DNA of 64,000 nt. Source: Anodontia alba (taxonomy: Eukaryota > Mollusca > Bivalvia > Lucinida > Lucinidae). Below the pieces are notes generated by a model that saw only the letters and a list, made by a program, of their open reading frames with translations, was not told the origin of the DNA and made no database searches. The stretch spans positions 56,236,137-56,300,136 of the forward strand of contig OZ024827.1 in NCBI GenBank assembly GCA_964016985.1, written 5' to 3'. Within the stretch, counting starts at the first letter, position 1. Every line of letters starts with the position of its first letter. A program made the translations under genes and the position numbers. Of the stretch, positions 1-12,024 are shown piece after piece.

Positions 1-1456
1 TTGACTTTGCCTTTTGGCGATTTTCGATGTTTTTCACATTTGCCGCAATTTGTAATAAACTTTCCAAATTAAAATTTCTCCGGGAATTTCGAAGTATATG
101 TATTTGTAGCTTCGTTACAACTAATCAGGGGACAGAACTGTACAGTTTAGAGATTAGAAATGAAGATTTCAAACTTTATTACAAATTGCGTTGACCTTGG
201 ATTTAGGCGTATTTCGATGACTTTCACATTTGCTGCAATTTGTAATAAACTTTCCAAACTAAAATTACTCCAGGAATTTCGAAGTTTACATATTTCTATC
301 TTCGTCACAGCTAATCAGGGGACAGAACTGTACAGTCTAGACATTAAAGATGAAGTTTTCAAACTTCATTACAGATTGCGTTGATCTTGTTTTGGGGCAT
401 TTATCGATGATTTTTACAATTGTCGCAATTTGTAATACACTTTCAAAACATAAGCTACTGTAGGAATTACGAAGTATATTACTTGTATCATCATAACCAC
501 TAATCAGGGTACAGAACAGAACAGTTTAGACATCAGGGATGAAGATTTCGAACCTGCATTACAAATTGCGTTGACTTTGCCTTTTGGCGATTTTCGATGA
601 TTTTCACATTTGCCACAATTTGTAATAAACTTGTCAAATTAAAATTTCTCCGGAAATTTCGAAGTGTATGTATTCGTAGCGTCGTTACAACTAATCAGAG
701 GACAGAACTGTACAGTTTAGAGATTAAAGATGAAGATTTCAAACTTTATTACAGATTGCGTTGACCTTGGTTTTAGGCGTTTTTCGATGATTTTCACATT
801 TGCCGCAATTTGTTAGAAACATTCCAAATTAAACTTGCTCTAGGAATTTCGAAGTTTACATATTTCTAACTTCGTCACAACTAATCAGGGGACAGAACTG
901 TACAGTCTAGACATTAAAGATGAAGCTTTCAAACTTCATTACAGATTGCGATGACTTTGGTTTTTTGGCGTTTTTCGATGATTTTCACATTTGCGCAATT
1001 TGTGATAAACTTACCAAACATAAGCTACCGTAGGAATTTCGAAGTATATTACTTGTATCATCGTAAAGACTAATCAGGGGACAGAACAGGACAGTTAAGA
1101 CATCAGGGATGAGGTTTTCGAACCTTCATTACAAATTGCGTTGACTTTGCCTTTAGGCGATTTTCGATGATTTTCACATTTGCCGCAATTTGTAATAAAC
1201 TTTTCAAATTAAAATGTCTTCGGGAATTTCGAAGTATATGTATTTGTAGCTTCGTTACAACTAATCAGGGGCAGAACTGTACAGTTTAGGCATTAAAGAT
1301 GGAGATCTCAAACTTTATTACAAATTGCGTTGAACTTGTTTTTAGGCGTTTTTCGATGATTTTCACATTTGCCGTAATTTATAATAAACTTTCCAAACTA
1401 AAATTACTCCAGGAATTTCGAAGTTTACATATTTCTATTTTCGTCACAACTAATCA
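1..1456 (+). repeat. ~190-bp satellite array, a-b-c higher-order repeat
   Basis: Eight tandem monomers of about 190 bp. Each carries ATTACAAATTGCG near its start and the inverted partner CGCAATTTGTAAT about 60 bp later, so every monomer can fold. Three monomer types alternate in fixed order. Type a has 'tttctccgggaatttc', type b has 'ttactccaggaatttc', and type c has 'aagctac(t/c)gtaggaatt'. The order from base 1 is a-b-c-a-b-c-a-b, and type a recurs at 561 and 1131, a ~570-bp trimer. Short open frames here are by-products of the repeat. The array enters from the left edge of the window. Confidence 0.9.
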
Positions 1457-3515
1457 GTCAAGTTCAGTCCTCATATTAGTTGAAACGAAGATACAGGTAC
1501 ATACACTTTGAAACTTCTGGGGCAGTTTAAGTTTGAAAAGTGTATTACAAATTGCGGTAAATGCAAAAATCATCGAAAATCGCCAAAAAACGCAGTCAAC
1601 GCAATTTGTAATAAAGTTCAAAAACTTCAACTTTGATGTCTGAACTGTCAAGTTCAGCCCTCTTATTAGTTGTATCGAAGATACAGGTACATATACTTTG
1701 AAACTCCTTGGGCAGTTTAAGTTTGAAAAGTTTATTACAAATTGCGGTAAATGCGAAAATCATCGAAAATCGCCAAAAAAACGCAGTCAACGCAATTTGT
1801 AATAAAGTTCGAAAACTTCAACTTTGATGTCTGAACTGTCAAGTTCAGTCCTCTTATTAGTTGTAACGAAGATACAGGTACATATACTTTGAAACTCCTT
1901 GGGCAGTTTAAGTTTGAAAAGTTTATTACAAATTGCGGTAAATGCGAAAATCATCGAAAATCGCCAAAAAACGCAGTCAACGCAATTTGTAATAAAGTTC
2001 GAAAACTTCAACTTTGATGTCTGAACTGTCAAGTTCAGTCCTCTTATTAGTTGTAACGGAGATACAGGTACATATACTTTGAAACTCCTGGGGCAGTTTA
2101 AGTTTCAAAAGTTTATTACAAATTGCGGTAAATGCGAAAATCATCGAAAATCGCCAAAAAAACGCAGTCAACGCAATTTGTAATAAAGTTCGAAAACTTC
2201 AACTTTGATGTCTGAACTGTCAAGTTCAGTCCTCATATACTTTGAAATTCCTGGGGTAGTTTAATTTTGAAAAGTTTATTACAAATTGCGGCGAATGTAA
2301 AAATTATCGAAACGCGCCAATAAGCAAACTCAAAGCAATTTGTTATTAAGTTCGAATACTTAAGTTTGAATACTTCATTTATCCAGTTGTGTCACTGATG
2401 AGTTGTAATGAAGATACAAGTACATACATGTATAAATCGAAATCGCATGGATAGTTCAAGTCTGAAAATTTATTACAAATTGTGGCGAATATGAACATCA
2501 TCGAAAATCGCCAAAATGCAAAGTCAACGCAATTTGTAATAAAGTTCGGAAACTTTGTCTCAGATATCTAAACTGTCCAGTTCTGTCCTCTGATTAGTTG
2601 TAACGAAGATACAAGAAAATACACTAGAAAATTCTCAAGGTAGTTTAAGTTTGGCAAATTGCGGCGAATGTGAAAATCAATGAAAACCGCCAGAATGCAA
2701 AATCAATGCAATTGCAATAAAGTTTGAAAACTACGTCTTTGATGTCTTAACTGTCCAGTTTTGTCTCCTGGTTAGTTGTAACGAAGATACAAGTGCATAC
2801 GTCAAAATTCACTTGGTATTTCAAGTTTGAAAAGTTTATTACAAATTGCTGCAAATGTGAAAATCATCGAAAATCACCAAAGAGCAATTTAAACGCAATT
2901 TGTAATAAAGTTTGAACACTTCACCTTTGATACGTAAACTGTCCTGTTATGTCCCCTGTAGTCGTTACAAAGATAAAAGTACATATACCTCGAAATTTCT
3001 GGTGTAGTTTTAGTTTGGAAAGTTCCACTACAAATTGGGACGAATGTGAAAATCATCGAAAATCGCCAAAAAGCAAAGTCAATGCAATTAATAATAAAGA
3101 TAAAAAACTTAAACTTTGATGTCTGAATTGTCCAGTTCTTTCCCCTGATTAGTTGTAAGGCAGATACAAGTACACGTACTTCGAAACGCCAAAGGGTACT
3201 TTAAGTTTGGAAAGTTTATTACAAATTGCGACGAATGCGAAAAATCATCGAAAAAACAAGGTCAGCGCAATTTGTAATTAAGTTTAAAAAACTTTGCCTT
3301 TCATGTCTAACTGTCCAGTTCTGTCCCCTGTTTAGTTGTGTCGAAGATACAAATACACATGCTTCGAAATTATTTGGGTAGTTAAAGTTTGAAAAGCTTA
3401 TTACAAATTGCGGCAAATGCGAAAATCATCGAAAATCGCCAAAAAGCAAAGTCAACGCTATTTGTAATGAAAAATTTCATCTTTCATGTCTACACTCTCC
3501 ATTTCTGTCCCCTGT
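1457..3515 (-). repeat. Same satellite in inverted orientation
   Basis: At about 1457 the array switches to the reverse complement of the monomers on its left. The first four or five inverted monomers (about 1457-2230) are nearly identical, with 190-191-bp spacing of CGCAGTCAACGC at 1591, 1782, 1972 and 2163. Those further right diverge and have small deletions. The head-to-head junction is abrupt, in the middle of a monomer. The a-b-c order is not evident in this arm. Confidence 0.88.
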
Positions 3516-3799
3516 TTAGTTGTTAGGATTGATTGTGTTGGGGTTTAACGACACCTCAACCCTTGAGGGTCATTTTGTGTCGTCTCCCAGAGAAAGGGAG
3601 AAAAGAGATAGAAGAGAGAGAAGAGGAGATGAAAGAGAGGGACAGGGAAGAAAGAGGAACAGGAATGAAAGTGAAGAAACAGAAGAAATAAAAACATTCC
3701 CCCTCTACCCTTACCCACTACAAGGATAGCAGGCCTTGCCCAACTGTAAGCCAATATCAGTTGGACGCCCCGGTGATGTAAGATACTTAGTTGTTAGGA
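3516..3799 (-). mobile_element. SINE-like retroposon 'X' with 13-bp target duplication
   Basis: A 258-bp insertion (3529-3786) sits inside a satellite monomer and is flanked by the duplication TTAGTTGTTAGGA (3516-3528 and 3787-3799). On the minus strand it runs from a G/C-rich head through a long pyrimidine tract to a tail ending CGTTAAACCCCAACACAATC, a LINE-like 3' tail. Related copies lie at 14615-18098 and 16769-17090. I see no A/B box, so 'SINE' rests on size, tail and target duplication rather than on a recognised small-RNA head. Confidence 0.75.
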
Positions 3800-4215
3800 A
3801 TGTACAAGTACATATACTTCGCAAAAAAAAAATTAGTAAGAGAAAAATTCAGGGAGTGCCACAATCACAAACCGCAGGCCTTCCCAGACACCAAGAGGAA
3901 GAAGAAACAGACAAAACCAAACAAGCGGAAATCGAACAAACGTACGAAAAGCACTAAGATTAGCTCTCTCTTCCCCAAGCGAGGTAATCGCAATGCTAAA
4001 TGGACTGAAAACACACAAGAACAAAATAACACAAGTTAAGACATAAAACAAATCGCCTCGTAAAATAAACCACAAAGCAACAAAGAGTAAGTCTTGGGAC
4101 AGTCCAAGTTTGAAAAGTTTATTACAAATTGCGGAGTTATTACAAATTGCGTGGTGACATGCTCCGCAATTTGTAATCAACAAGTTTATTACAAATTGCG
4201 GCGTTATTACAAATT
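3800..4215 (-). repeat. Satellite remnant with a ~260-bp unclassified insertion
   Basis: The monomer split by retroposon X resumes at 3800, stops near 3825 and resumes at about 4093 ('cttgggacagtccaag'). The intervening ~260 bp starts with an A-run and resembles nothing else in the window. At 4108-4215 the motif TTACAAATTGCG occurs four times, with one inverted partner at 4163-4175, a compact set of potential hairpins. A 147-codon open frame on the minus strand spans the junctions of these pieces and I do not regard it as a gene. Confidence 0.6.
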
Positions 4216-5046
4216 GCGTGGTGACAACGCTATCTTGCGCCGTTCCGACGTCATTTTGACACTTTGCTGAAGTCACTCTTCGTTTTTACGACGTTAGGCG
4301 GTGTAACGTCGTTTTTCGCGCGTCAACAACTTAAGAAGTGGATGTAAACAGCAGCGTTACAGTCAAAACTTTTGGCGGTATTTCTTTATGCGATGGCTGA
4401 AAGTTTGGAAAAGTCTGACTTTTTCGTCGTGTTGAATCGAAATAGATCCTCTCTTGTGCGTAATTTGTTGAGTAAAAAAATCAGTTTATCAGTAAGTTGT
4501 AAGAAGGTAAACCACTGGCCCTTTGCACTCGTGATTTGATCTACTTTACAACGGATCTCAAAACAGTGATTTATTATTCAACAAGTCACTGCTACAGCTG
4601 ATCTATTTCTTAAACAATAAAATGCTCAACACGTACTATTTTCAAAGCTTACCTTTGGAAACTTATTCCCACACAGCGGATAAGCTCACATATTCAATAC
4701 CAATTATCTGAGTTAAGCAGACCTCAGGATTAATTCTCATTATTGGTCTAAATCATCATCGGCTGTATAATTAAAGAAAATATAAAGTTCAAAAAGTTAA
4801 ACGGTTACTATGGCAACCAGAGTGGTATCATACTGCGACAAACATAAACATAACAGTTATAGCGTCTGGTTAATCTTTCGCAATATTCGTTGTAATTGCA
4901 TGCACACCATCTGCACCAACACACCCAATGCCCTCTCACTACCCCAAACACTGACACACGTGAACTTGATTGTCCTACCATGTTATTAGCAACGGTAAAG
5001 TTTAGCAGCTTTTATTGTTATGTTTAACACGAGTTCGTTTAGCCAC
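4216..5046. other. Low-repeat stretch between satellite and tandem element
   Basis: No repeat in the rest of the window matches this stretch. It has CpG-containing sequence at 4225-4330 and one short candidate exon (4393-4491), otherwise no convincing coding signal. It could hold host promoter or first-exon sequence. Confidence 0.4.
4393..4491 (+). CDS. Candidate 33-codon first exon, unknown product
   Basis: An ATG at 4393 opens a 33-codon frame beginning MAESLEKSDFFVVLN. It runs without a stop into GTAAGT at 4492, a textbook splice donor that leaves the frame in phase 0. It lies in one of the few low-repeat parts of the left third, just downstream of CpG-rich sequence. I recognise no domain and found no second exon. 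This may be chance; the support is the open frame plus the donor only. Confidence 0.22.
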
Positions 5047-6110
5047 TTTTTTTAGCTTACTTGAGCCGAAGACTCCGGGTGAGCTTATAGGATGGCAGCC
5101 CCCGACGTCCATCGTTGTCGTTCGTCGTTCGTCGTCCACACTTTCGAAAAGAAATACCTTTGCAGCCTGCAAGCAAAGCGCTTTTGAACAGTGTGTTGTT
5201 AGATGTTCATGAAACTTGGAAGATAACAATAATATGCATAAAATCTCGGGCGAGTTCAAAAATGGTTAGATCGGACCAAAAATGGTACAGTTGCGTCCCG
5301 TTAATTGTCAAAAATGGCCATAATCGACGTTTTGAACAGCGCAGCTTCATTATTTTTGTTGAATCTTCATGAAACTTGTAGATATTAATGACATGGATAA
5401 AATCTCAGACGAGTTTGAAAATGGGCCAGATCGGATCAACAGTAGCAGTGTTTTGTCCCCTTGGCTATCAAAATGGCCATTATTGACCATGTGAACAGCG
5501 TAGCTTCTTCAGATTTTGCTGTACCTTCATGTAACTTACAGATAATACAGTGAACCCTCGTTACAGCGATAACATTTGTTCGCAAAGACGTTTTCATTAA
5601 AATGAATTTGCTGTTGTACGGAATTCTTAATGAGCATATCGATATGTAACAAAGGTCTCGTCTTTTTCTTATATTTTTTCTCATAGAATATGTTTTGGAT
5701 ATTTGTTAGAATAAGTTTCTTAAAAGTATTTGATACAATATTCTGACATTATTTGTGACTAACTGTTACCTCTTAAGCGAAGGTTTCATGACAATCAAAT
5801 TTTCATTATAATGAATTTTGTCGTTGTATCGAGTGTCGGTATAAAGAGGATTGTCTGCAATGGCATGCATAAAAAAATTCGAACGAGTTTAAACACTGGT
5901 CAGATCGGACCAACGGTGGCAGAGTTGTCAAGATGGCTTGTAAACATTCTACAGGCCACGTTTTCAGTCTTACCGATTTCAATTTTTCTCAGAGTGATGT
6001 CCTTGACAAAATGTCGGTCGAGTTCGAAACTGGGTCATGTGGGGTCAAAAATAGGTCATTAGGTCAAATAATAGCGTCGTGCGTCGTGCGGTATCAACAA
6101 TTTCCTTTAA
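5047..6110 (+). mobile_element. Tandem-core element E1: 5' end and 160-bp monomers
   Basis: The left end is a variant of the common end (tttagcttacttgagcc... gaagactccgggtgagctt), an imperfect hairpin, followed by a GTC/GTT-rich patch at 5105-5145. Then come 160-bp monomers beginning TTCATGAAACTTG (about 5206, 5366 and 5526), each with AAAATGGCCAT. The series is interrupted at about 5552-5868. After about 6090 the monomer type changes. Non-autonomous: no protein recognised. Confidence 0.65.
5552..5868. mobile_element. ~310-bp insertion in E1, possible MITE
   Basis: The monomer text stops after 'cttacagataata' and resumes near 'ggcatgcataaaa'. The inserted segment starts CAGTGAACCCTCGTTACAGC. 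Both halves hold a related phrase (attaaaatgaatttgctgttgta at the left, attataatgaattttgtcgttgta at the right) in the same orientation. Ends and target duplication are not sharp, so the class is open. Confidence 0.35.
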
Positions 6111-8160
6111 AAGCCTACTCTTCCTACACACTGGGTCGATTGACTCGAAACTTGGTAGGAAGCTTTGAAGTGACGTGAATAAGAAAAATAGCTTAAGTCT
6201 TTTCGATCAGAAATCTGAGATGGCAGCCATTGTCATGGCCGCCATCTTGAAAATCTATTTTTTCGCTTCTTCCCCTGAACCGAAAGGCCAACTGACTTGA
6301 AACTTGGTAGGAAGCGTCGGGTGATTTGTAGATAAAAAATAGCTAAAATCGTTCCGATCAAAAATCCAAGACGGCCGCCGTCTGAAAAATCTATATTTTT
6401 TATTCTTCTCCTGAACCAAAATGCCAACTGACTTAAAACGTGGTAGGTAGCATTGGGGTGACTTGTAGATGAAAAATAGCAAAACACGTTCTGATCGGAA
6501 ATCCAAGATGACTGCCATGGTTGCTATCTTGAAAATCTAATTTGATTCTTCTCCTGAACCGTAAGGCCAGCTGACTTGAAACTAGGTAGGAAGCACTGGA
6601 GTATCTTGTAGAGCAAAATTAGCTAAAAATCTTTGCGATCTGCAATCCAAGCTGGCCGCCATGAACACCATCTTGAAAGTTTGTTTTTCTCTTCTTCTCC
6701 TGAACCGAAAGGTCAGTTGATTTGAATCTTGGATCAAAAAAGTAAAAATAATTCCAATCAGAAATCAACATGCCATGACTGCCATCTTGAAAATCTATTT
6801 TATTGCTTCTTCTCTCGAAACAAAAGGCCAACCGACTTGAAACTTGGTAGGAAGGAAGCATTTGGTTGCCTTGTACATCAAAAACAGCTAAAATTGTTCC
6901 GATCGAAAGCCCAAGATGGGCGCCATCATTAAAATCTATTTTTAGCTTCTTCTTTTTAACTGAAAGGCCACTTGACTTGAAAGTTGGTAGGAAGCATCAG
7001 GGTGACTTGCAGATAAAAAAAAAAAAAAAAAAAAAAAAAAACAGAAAAAAGAAAAAGCTAAAATAGTTGCGATCGGAAATCAAAGATGGCCGCCATGGCT
7101 GCCATCTTGAAAATCTATTTTTTGCTTCTTCTTCTGAACCAAAAGGCTTGGAACTTGGTAGGAAGTATCAGGGCGCTTTGTAGATTAAAAATAGCTAAAG
7201 TCGTTCTAATCAGAAATCTAAGACGGCCGCCATGGCTGCTATCTTGATAATCTAATTTGCTTCTTCTCCTGAAGGCAACTGACTTGAAACTTGGTAGGAA
7301 GCATCGGGGTGTCTTGCAGAGCACAAATATTTAAAATTGTACCGATTCGCAAGCCAAGATGGCCGCCATGGCCACCATTTTGACTTTTTTCTCTTCTTCT
7401 CCTTAAACAAAAGGCCAATAGACTTGAAACTTGGTAGGAAGCATCGGGGTGACTTGTAGATAAAAATAGAGAAATTGTTTTGATGGGAAATCCAAGATAG
7501 CCGCCATGGCCGCCATCTTGAAAATCTATTTTTCGCTTCTCTTCCTGAAACGAAAGTCAAATAGTCTTGAAACTTGACAGGAAGTATCGAGGTGACTAGT
7601 AAATCAAAACAGCTAAATCATTCTGATTTGAAAGCCAAGATGACTGACATCTTGAAAATTTTATTTTTTGCTTCATCTCCTGAACCAAAAGGCGAACTGA
7701 TTCGAAAAACTTGGTAGGAAGCATCAGAGTGATTTGAATATAAAAAAAAGTTAAAATCGTTCCGATGAGAAATCCAAGATGGCCGTCATTGCCGCTATCT
7801 TGGATATATATTCCACGCTTCTTCTTCTGAATCGAAAGGCCAGTTGACTCGAAACTTAGTAGGAAGCATCAGCGTGACTTGCAGATGAAAATCACATTAA
7901 ATCCTTTTCATCGGACATTCAAGATGGCCGCCATCATAGAAATCTATTTTGCACTTCTCCTGAACCGAAAGGCCAATTTACTCGAAACTTGGAAAGAAGT
8001 ATCTGGGTGAGTTGTAGAACAAAACTAGCTAAATTTGTTCTTGTTAGAAATCCAAGATGGCCACCATTTTGAAAATCTTATTTTGAACTTCTTTTGAACA
8101 GAAAGGCCAACTGACTGGAAAATTGATAGGAAGTATCAGTATCAGGGTGAATATATATAT

Positions 8161-8229
<69 letters not shown>

Positions 8230-8500
8230 CTAAAATCATTCTGATCAGAAATCCAAGTTGGTTGCCCTAGCAGCTATGTTGAAAATCTATTTTGAATTTT
8301 TTATCCTTAAACGGGAAATTGACTCGAAACTTCATTGGAATTATCGAGGTGACTTGTACATTAGAAGTAGCTAAAATCATTCTGATTGGAAATCCAAGAT
8401 GGACGCCATCTTGATAATCTTCTCTTGATTCGAAAGGTCAGTCGACTGGAAACTTCTCTGGTAATCAGGTGAGCGATACAGGGAAAGTTTGGCCTCCTTT
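6111..8500 (+). mobile_element. Tandem-core element E1: ~145-bp monomers and 3' end
   Basis: About fifteen monomers of roughly 135-150 bp. Each has 'acttgaaacttggtaggaag', then 'gacttgtagat', then CCAAGATGGCCGCCAT followed by its inverted partner GCCATCTTGAAAATC. A poly(A) run (7016-7040) and a (TA)n run (8152-8228) interrupt it. The right end is GTAATCAGGTGAGCGATACAGG (split here: gtaatcagg, tgagcgatacagg), a decayed form of the 3' end seen intact at 48390-48422. Open frames in this block are by-products of the monomers. Confidence 0.8.
8152..8228. repeat. (TA)n microsatellite
   Basis: About 77 bp of almost pure TA inside a monomer of element E1. Confidence 0.97.
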
Positions 8501-8807
8501 TTTTTTCTTTTTTTCTTTGTTTTTTTTTTTTTTTTTTTTTTTTTTCGTCGCTTACCTTAGGGACAACAAAACGCCTGAAACTAAAATTTTAAAGCTGTCT
8601 ATTAATATGTTGTTATCAACGTAAAAACTCCGCTCAAACTCAGAAAATCGAACATAGCAAAGGCACAAACGCCTTGCATAACTGTGTGTATAAGCAGAAT
8701 TTTGTTTTTTTGTTGCCTACGTAAGGACAGGTTTAAATGCTTATACATCTAATCGCGCCAGCAGTAACCACGCTGATGATCCGAGTAAAAACAGTACAAT
8801 TTTATAA
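8501..8807. other. Poly(T) run and otherwise featureless DNA
   Basis: A T-rich run fills 8499-8545. The remainder to 8807 has no repeat match or coding signal that I can see. Confidence 0.5.
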
Positions 8808-8964
8808 ACTGCCCTTCTTGAATCCGCGGAAGGAGAGAATGACCGTAGAAAATATTTCATGGTAAATCTTCACGAAAGAATGTTGCCAACTTCGGCGGGG
8901 GTTGAACTCGCGACCTCTTGGTCTCCAGTCGGACGGACCATCCAACTGAGCCACCGAGGCCGGC
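8808..8964 (-). mobile_element. tRNA-derived SINE, copy A (3' truncated)
   Basis: Read on the minus strand, it starts GCCGGCCTCGGTGGCTCAG. This includes an A-box-like TGGCTCAGTTGG and a B-box-like GGGTTCAACC element (here GAGTTCAACC), followed by the family body. The 3' half seen in copies B-F is missing. It matches the others closely but has several private changes. Confidence 0.85.
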
Positions 8965-9100
8965 ATCACTGGTGAAACGGCGACTGATCGCCTACAGGTT
9001 GCAAGGAGGCTAATAGATAGCCGAAAGTTTACAGTGCCAACTTCATGTCCTAGCATCATTTTATCACCAGCGTTCAAAGTGTTCGCATTATGATGCGTAA

Positions 9101-9156
<56 letters not shown>

Positions 9157-9802
9157 CATTCTGGTTGTTTTGTTGCAAGCGAAGCAACTGTATCTATCAT
9201 ATTGTCAACTTGCACAGAAATGAATTCATCCATGTCGTAACATTTTATTAAAAATCGCCGTTTGATTACAACTAGTCTCCGACTGGTAGCCAATCACTCT
9301 TAACTAGTTGCAATCCTACGGCGACAATTCACCGATCAATCGGCGACGGCGTGCAAAAACTATCGCCGATTGTACGGCGTCTGGTCGGTGACTGATCGGC
9401 GATTATATTTGTAGAAAAAAAAGTAGTTGAAACAGTCGCAGAGTTCGCGAGTCAGTTGCAAACGAAAACAGCCGCAAAGCGTCGCATCGCAGTCGCAAGC
9501 TGTGGGACCGAGGCTTAAGACATTATGCGGCTGAAACACTGGTCTGAAAAGGCACGTGCAAGAGAAAAACATTCAATTTTGGGCAGTAAATGTACGAAGC
9601 TGTCAATATTTGTTTCTTTTTAACAGCACATGCACTCCTACTTTCAACACTTTTCTGCACCTGTGTAACAAAACAATTTGGTGCGTATAACGCAACAACC
9701 AGGGATATTTGCATATGTTGGCAAGTCATCACAATAGCTCAGCCTTTGGCTCAGGTGAGTTACAAAAAGGGGGCTAAATAGCAGAATATAGCATGTCATG
9801 AC
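8965..9802. other. Unannotated stretch with (TA)n and a CGGCGA-rich patch
   Basis: (TA)n at 9103-9155. From 9250 to 9520 the sequence is dense in GTCGC, GCGAC and CGGCGAT words and ends GGGACCGAGGCTTAAG, which resembles a MITE end beside a TTAA target, but I cannot find the partner end. No credible gene. Confidence 0.35.
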
Positions 9803-9895
9803 AGAGAGAGAGAGAGAGAGAGAGAGAGTCATAAATTGAATTCCGCCTTTAGCGGGATTCGAACCTGGGACAACGTGATCAGAAGCGATTGATCG
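9803..9895 (-). mobile_element. (GA)n plus fragment of a second tRNA-derived SINE
   Basis: A (GA)n run at 9803-9828 is followed by a segment whose complement contains a perfect B box, GGTTCGAATCC, inside CCCAGGTTCGAATCCCGC. The surrounding text matches the SINE at 13951-14138. The A-box side is lost in GA-rich sequence at about 9890. Confidence 0.6.
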
Positions 9896-10341
9896 AGACA
9901 GAGAGAGGATCGACCAACATAAAAGGAGCCGAAACAGCTATTGTGCTAGTATCTTTTGATGACGGCGCTCTTATTTGCCTATCGGACATCTTTTCCTGTC
10001 TGCAAAGTATGACTCGACGGCCATGGATATATGGTTCAATACATTTTCAGTGTCGCCTGAGACAGTCCAGATGGTCTGATTTTATTCCGAACACAATACA
10101 GCTGCCCTAGAAAGATTAGAATCTAACTCAGTCCTTGCACGGACAGATGAATACCTTACCAACTTTGCAAGGCACGCCAGAAACGTGATATATGCTGTAT
10201 AATAGGAAAAAGAATAGACCGTGTCATTCACATTGACTATTATTCAAAATTAAATGTTTTTCTTCTTTTTTTCTATCTCTTGCACACGCCTTTTCTCGCC
10301 ACATAAAGTCTTACTCAACCGCACTTTTTCTAATCGGATGA
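9896..10341. other. No recognisable feature
   Basis: Low-complexity pyrimidine runs near 10255-10290. The 73-codon open frame at 9889-10110 starts inside the SINE fragment and has no recognisable motif. Confidence 0.45.
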
Positions 10342-10682
10342 TCAATGTGGTGACTTGTTTTTTGTGTTTGTGTTGAGGTTTTACGGCCCAGTAAACCAAA
10401 TGGGGTCATGTCGAGCGCGGTCAGTTTATCTAACCACACGTTTACTGGGCAGGCTTAGTCCTCTAAGCGCTTAACCAGTATTGTGCACATTCTTTCGCCA
10501 GAAACTGACAACTGCCCTTCTTGAATCAGCGGAAGGGAGAGAATGACCGTAGAAAATATTTCATGATCAATCTCCACGAAAGAATGTTGCCGACCTCGGC
10601 GGGGGTTGAACCCGCGACCTCCTGGTCTCCAGTCGGACGGCGCATCCAACTGAGCCACCGAGGCCGGCTTCAATGTGGTGAC
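10342..10682 (-). mobile_element. tRNA-derived SINE, copy B, 13-bp target duplication
   Basis: Full-length copy (10355-10669) flanked by TCAATGTGGTGAC at 10342-10354 and 10670-10682. On the minus strand, a tRNA-like head (A box TGGCTCAGTTGG, B box GGTTCAACCCC) is followed by a ~230-bp body. The tail ends GGGCCGTAAAACCTCAACAC. The intact duplication marks target-primed retroposition. It should be Pol III transcribed if active. The family could be one of the molluscan V-type SINEs, which I cannot confirm without a library. Confidence 0.93.
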
Positions 10683-10824
10683 GTCACATAACATTTTCCT
10701 CAGCAACTTTAGAAATATTACCGTAATTACCCTACGTATTAGATACATTTTCTTCGGTACCGTACTTATCCTGTTAATTGAATGCCAACTTGATTTTAAA
10801 GTTTGGCTGATTGGCAGAAGTTGA

Positions 10825-11095
10825 TTTGTTAGTGTTGAGGTTTTACGGCTTAGTCAACCCTATGGGTCATGTCGAGCGCGGTCAGTTTACCTAACCACAT
10901 TTTTCTGGGCAGGCTTAGTCCTCTAAGCGGTTAACCAGTATTGTGCACATTCTTTCGCCAGAAACTGATAAATGCCCTCTTTGAATCAGCGGAAGGGAGA
11001 GAAAGACCGTAGAAACTGTTTCGGACGTGGTGGGTGTCGAACCCGCAACCTCCTGATCTCCAGTCGGACGCGCATCCTACTTAGCTACCGATCAA
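10825..11095 (-). mobile_element. tRNA-derived SINE, copy C
   Basis: Same family and orientation as copy B, about 140 bp further on. The head is decayed and the middle has a small deletion ('gtagaaactgtttcggacgtgg'). No clear target duplication, so the ends are approximate. A 65-codon open frame inside it is a by-product. Confidence 0.85.
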
Positions 11096-11989
11096 GCTAC
11101 ACTATAATATACATGACCTGCTTATCTGGGTATGTATCATTTGCTCAGGTGTGTTTGTCTGAATACTGAAGGAAAATGGGGTATCCTACAGTTTTAATAT
11201 TCCAAGAATGAAATTGGTAGTATATACTAACAGAAGACGACCTTTTTTTCTGTAAAAAACATATTATAGCATATAACAAGCTTCGGGTTTTTGCTTTCTG
11301 ACCGCGGCGCAAGGCTGTATTAAACACGTTATATACTAAGAAACCATGTAATCAGAACCAATTTTAGACTAAAACTTGACTTTTCCCATTATATTCTTTT
11401 CGTTTGTACCTGCTAAAATTTGCGCCTATTGTGATTTAGGTGCGAATTTGTACCGCGGCGCAAAACGAAGATAGATGCTTATCTGGTTCTCGGATACCAC
11501 ATTGTTTATGTTTAACCAATTCTCGGCGTCCTCTCGGCGTACTGTAGGTTGTTTTCTTGTTCTCGGCGTTGAATATGTATTTTTAATGAAAAGTCTAAAT
11601 TATTCAATAACGTTAACATTAAGGAACATTCACGCGACTATTTAACTTAAGATCTTCGATGACTTCCGAGACGATTTGTATGTTGATGTGTGGTTTGATG
11701 AAAAACTAATTGACGTATATTTGCCGTATGCACCAATATGTCCCAGACTCCTATGTTCGATTTTTTTTTATTTTTGTATGCAGACTGTAAAATGGCACTA
11801 GTGTTTTAGGACTACACGTGCGCGTACTAGCAATATTCGAGGGGCGTTCAAGAATTATACCGAAACGAGCACAGTACATGCAAAACATGTCTTATGAAGA
11901 TTTTCATCTTTTTACAAACACTTTCTAATATTAGAACCTACACCTGCTACATCATTATCGTTTCTGGACTGAATATGGTGCTCATTCTG

Positions 11990-12024
<35 letters not shown>

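Noticed and set aside
3833..4276. 147-codon minus-strand ORF
   Set aside because: It spans satellite monomers, an unclassified insertion and their junctions; hydrophobic runs follow from T-rich sequence.
11838..11990. Mariner element
   Set aside because: Only a TIR-like word is present. No transposase or second end could be read before the A-rich run.
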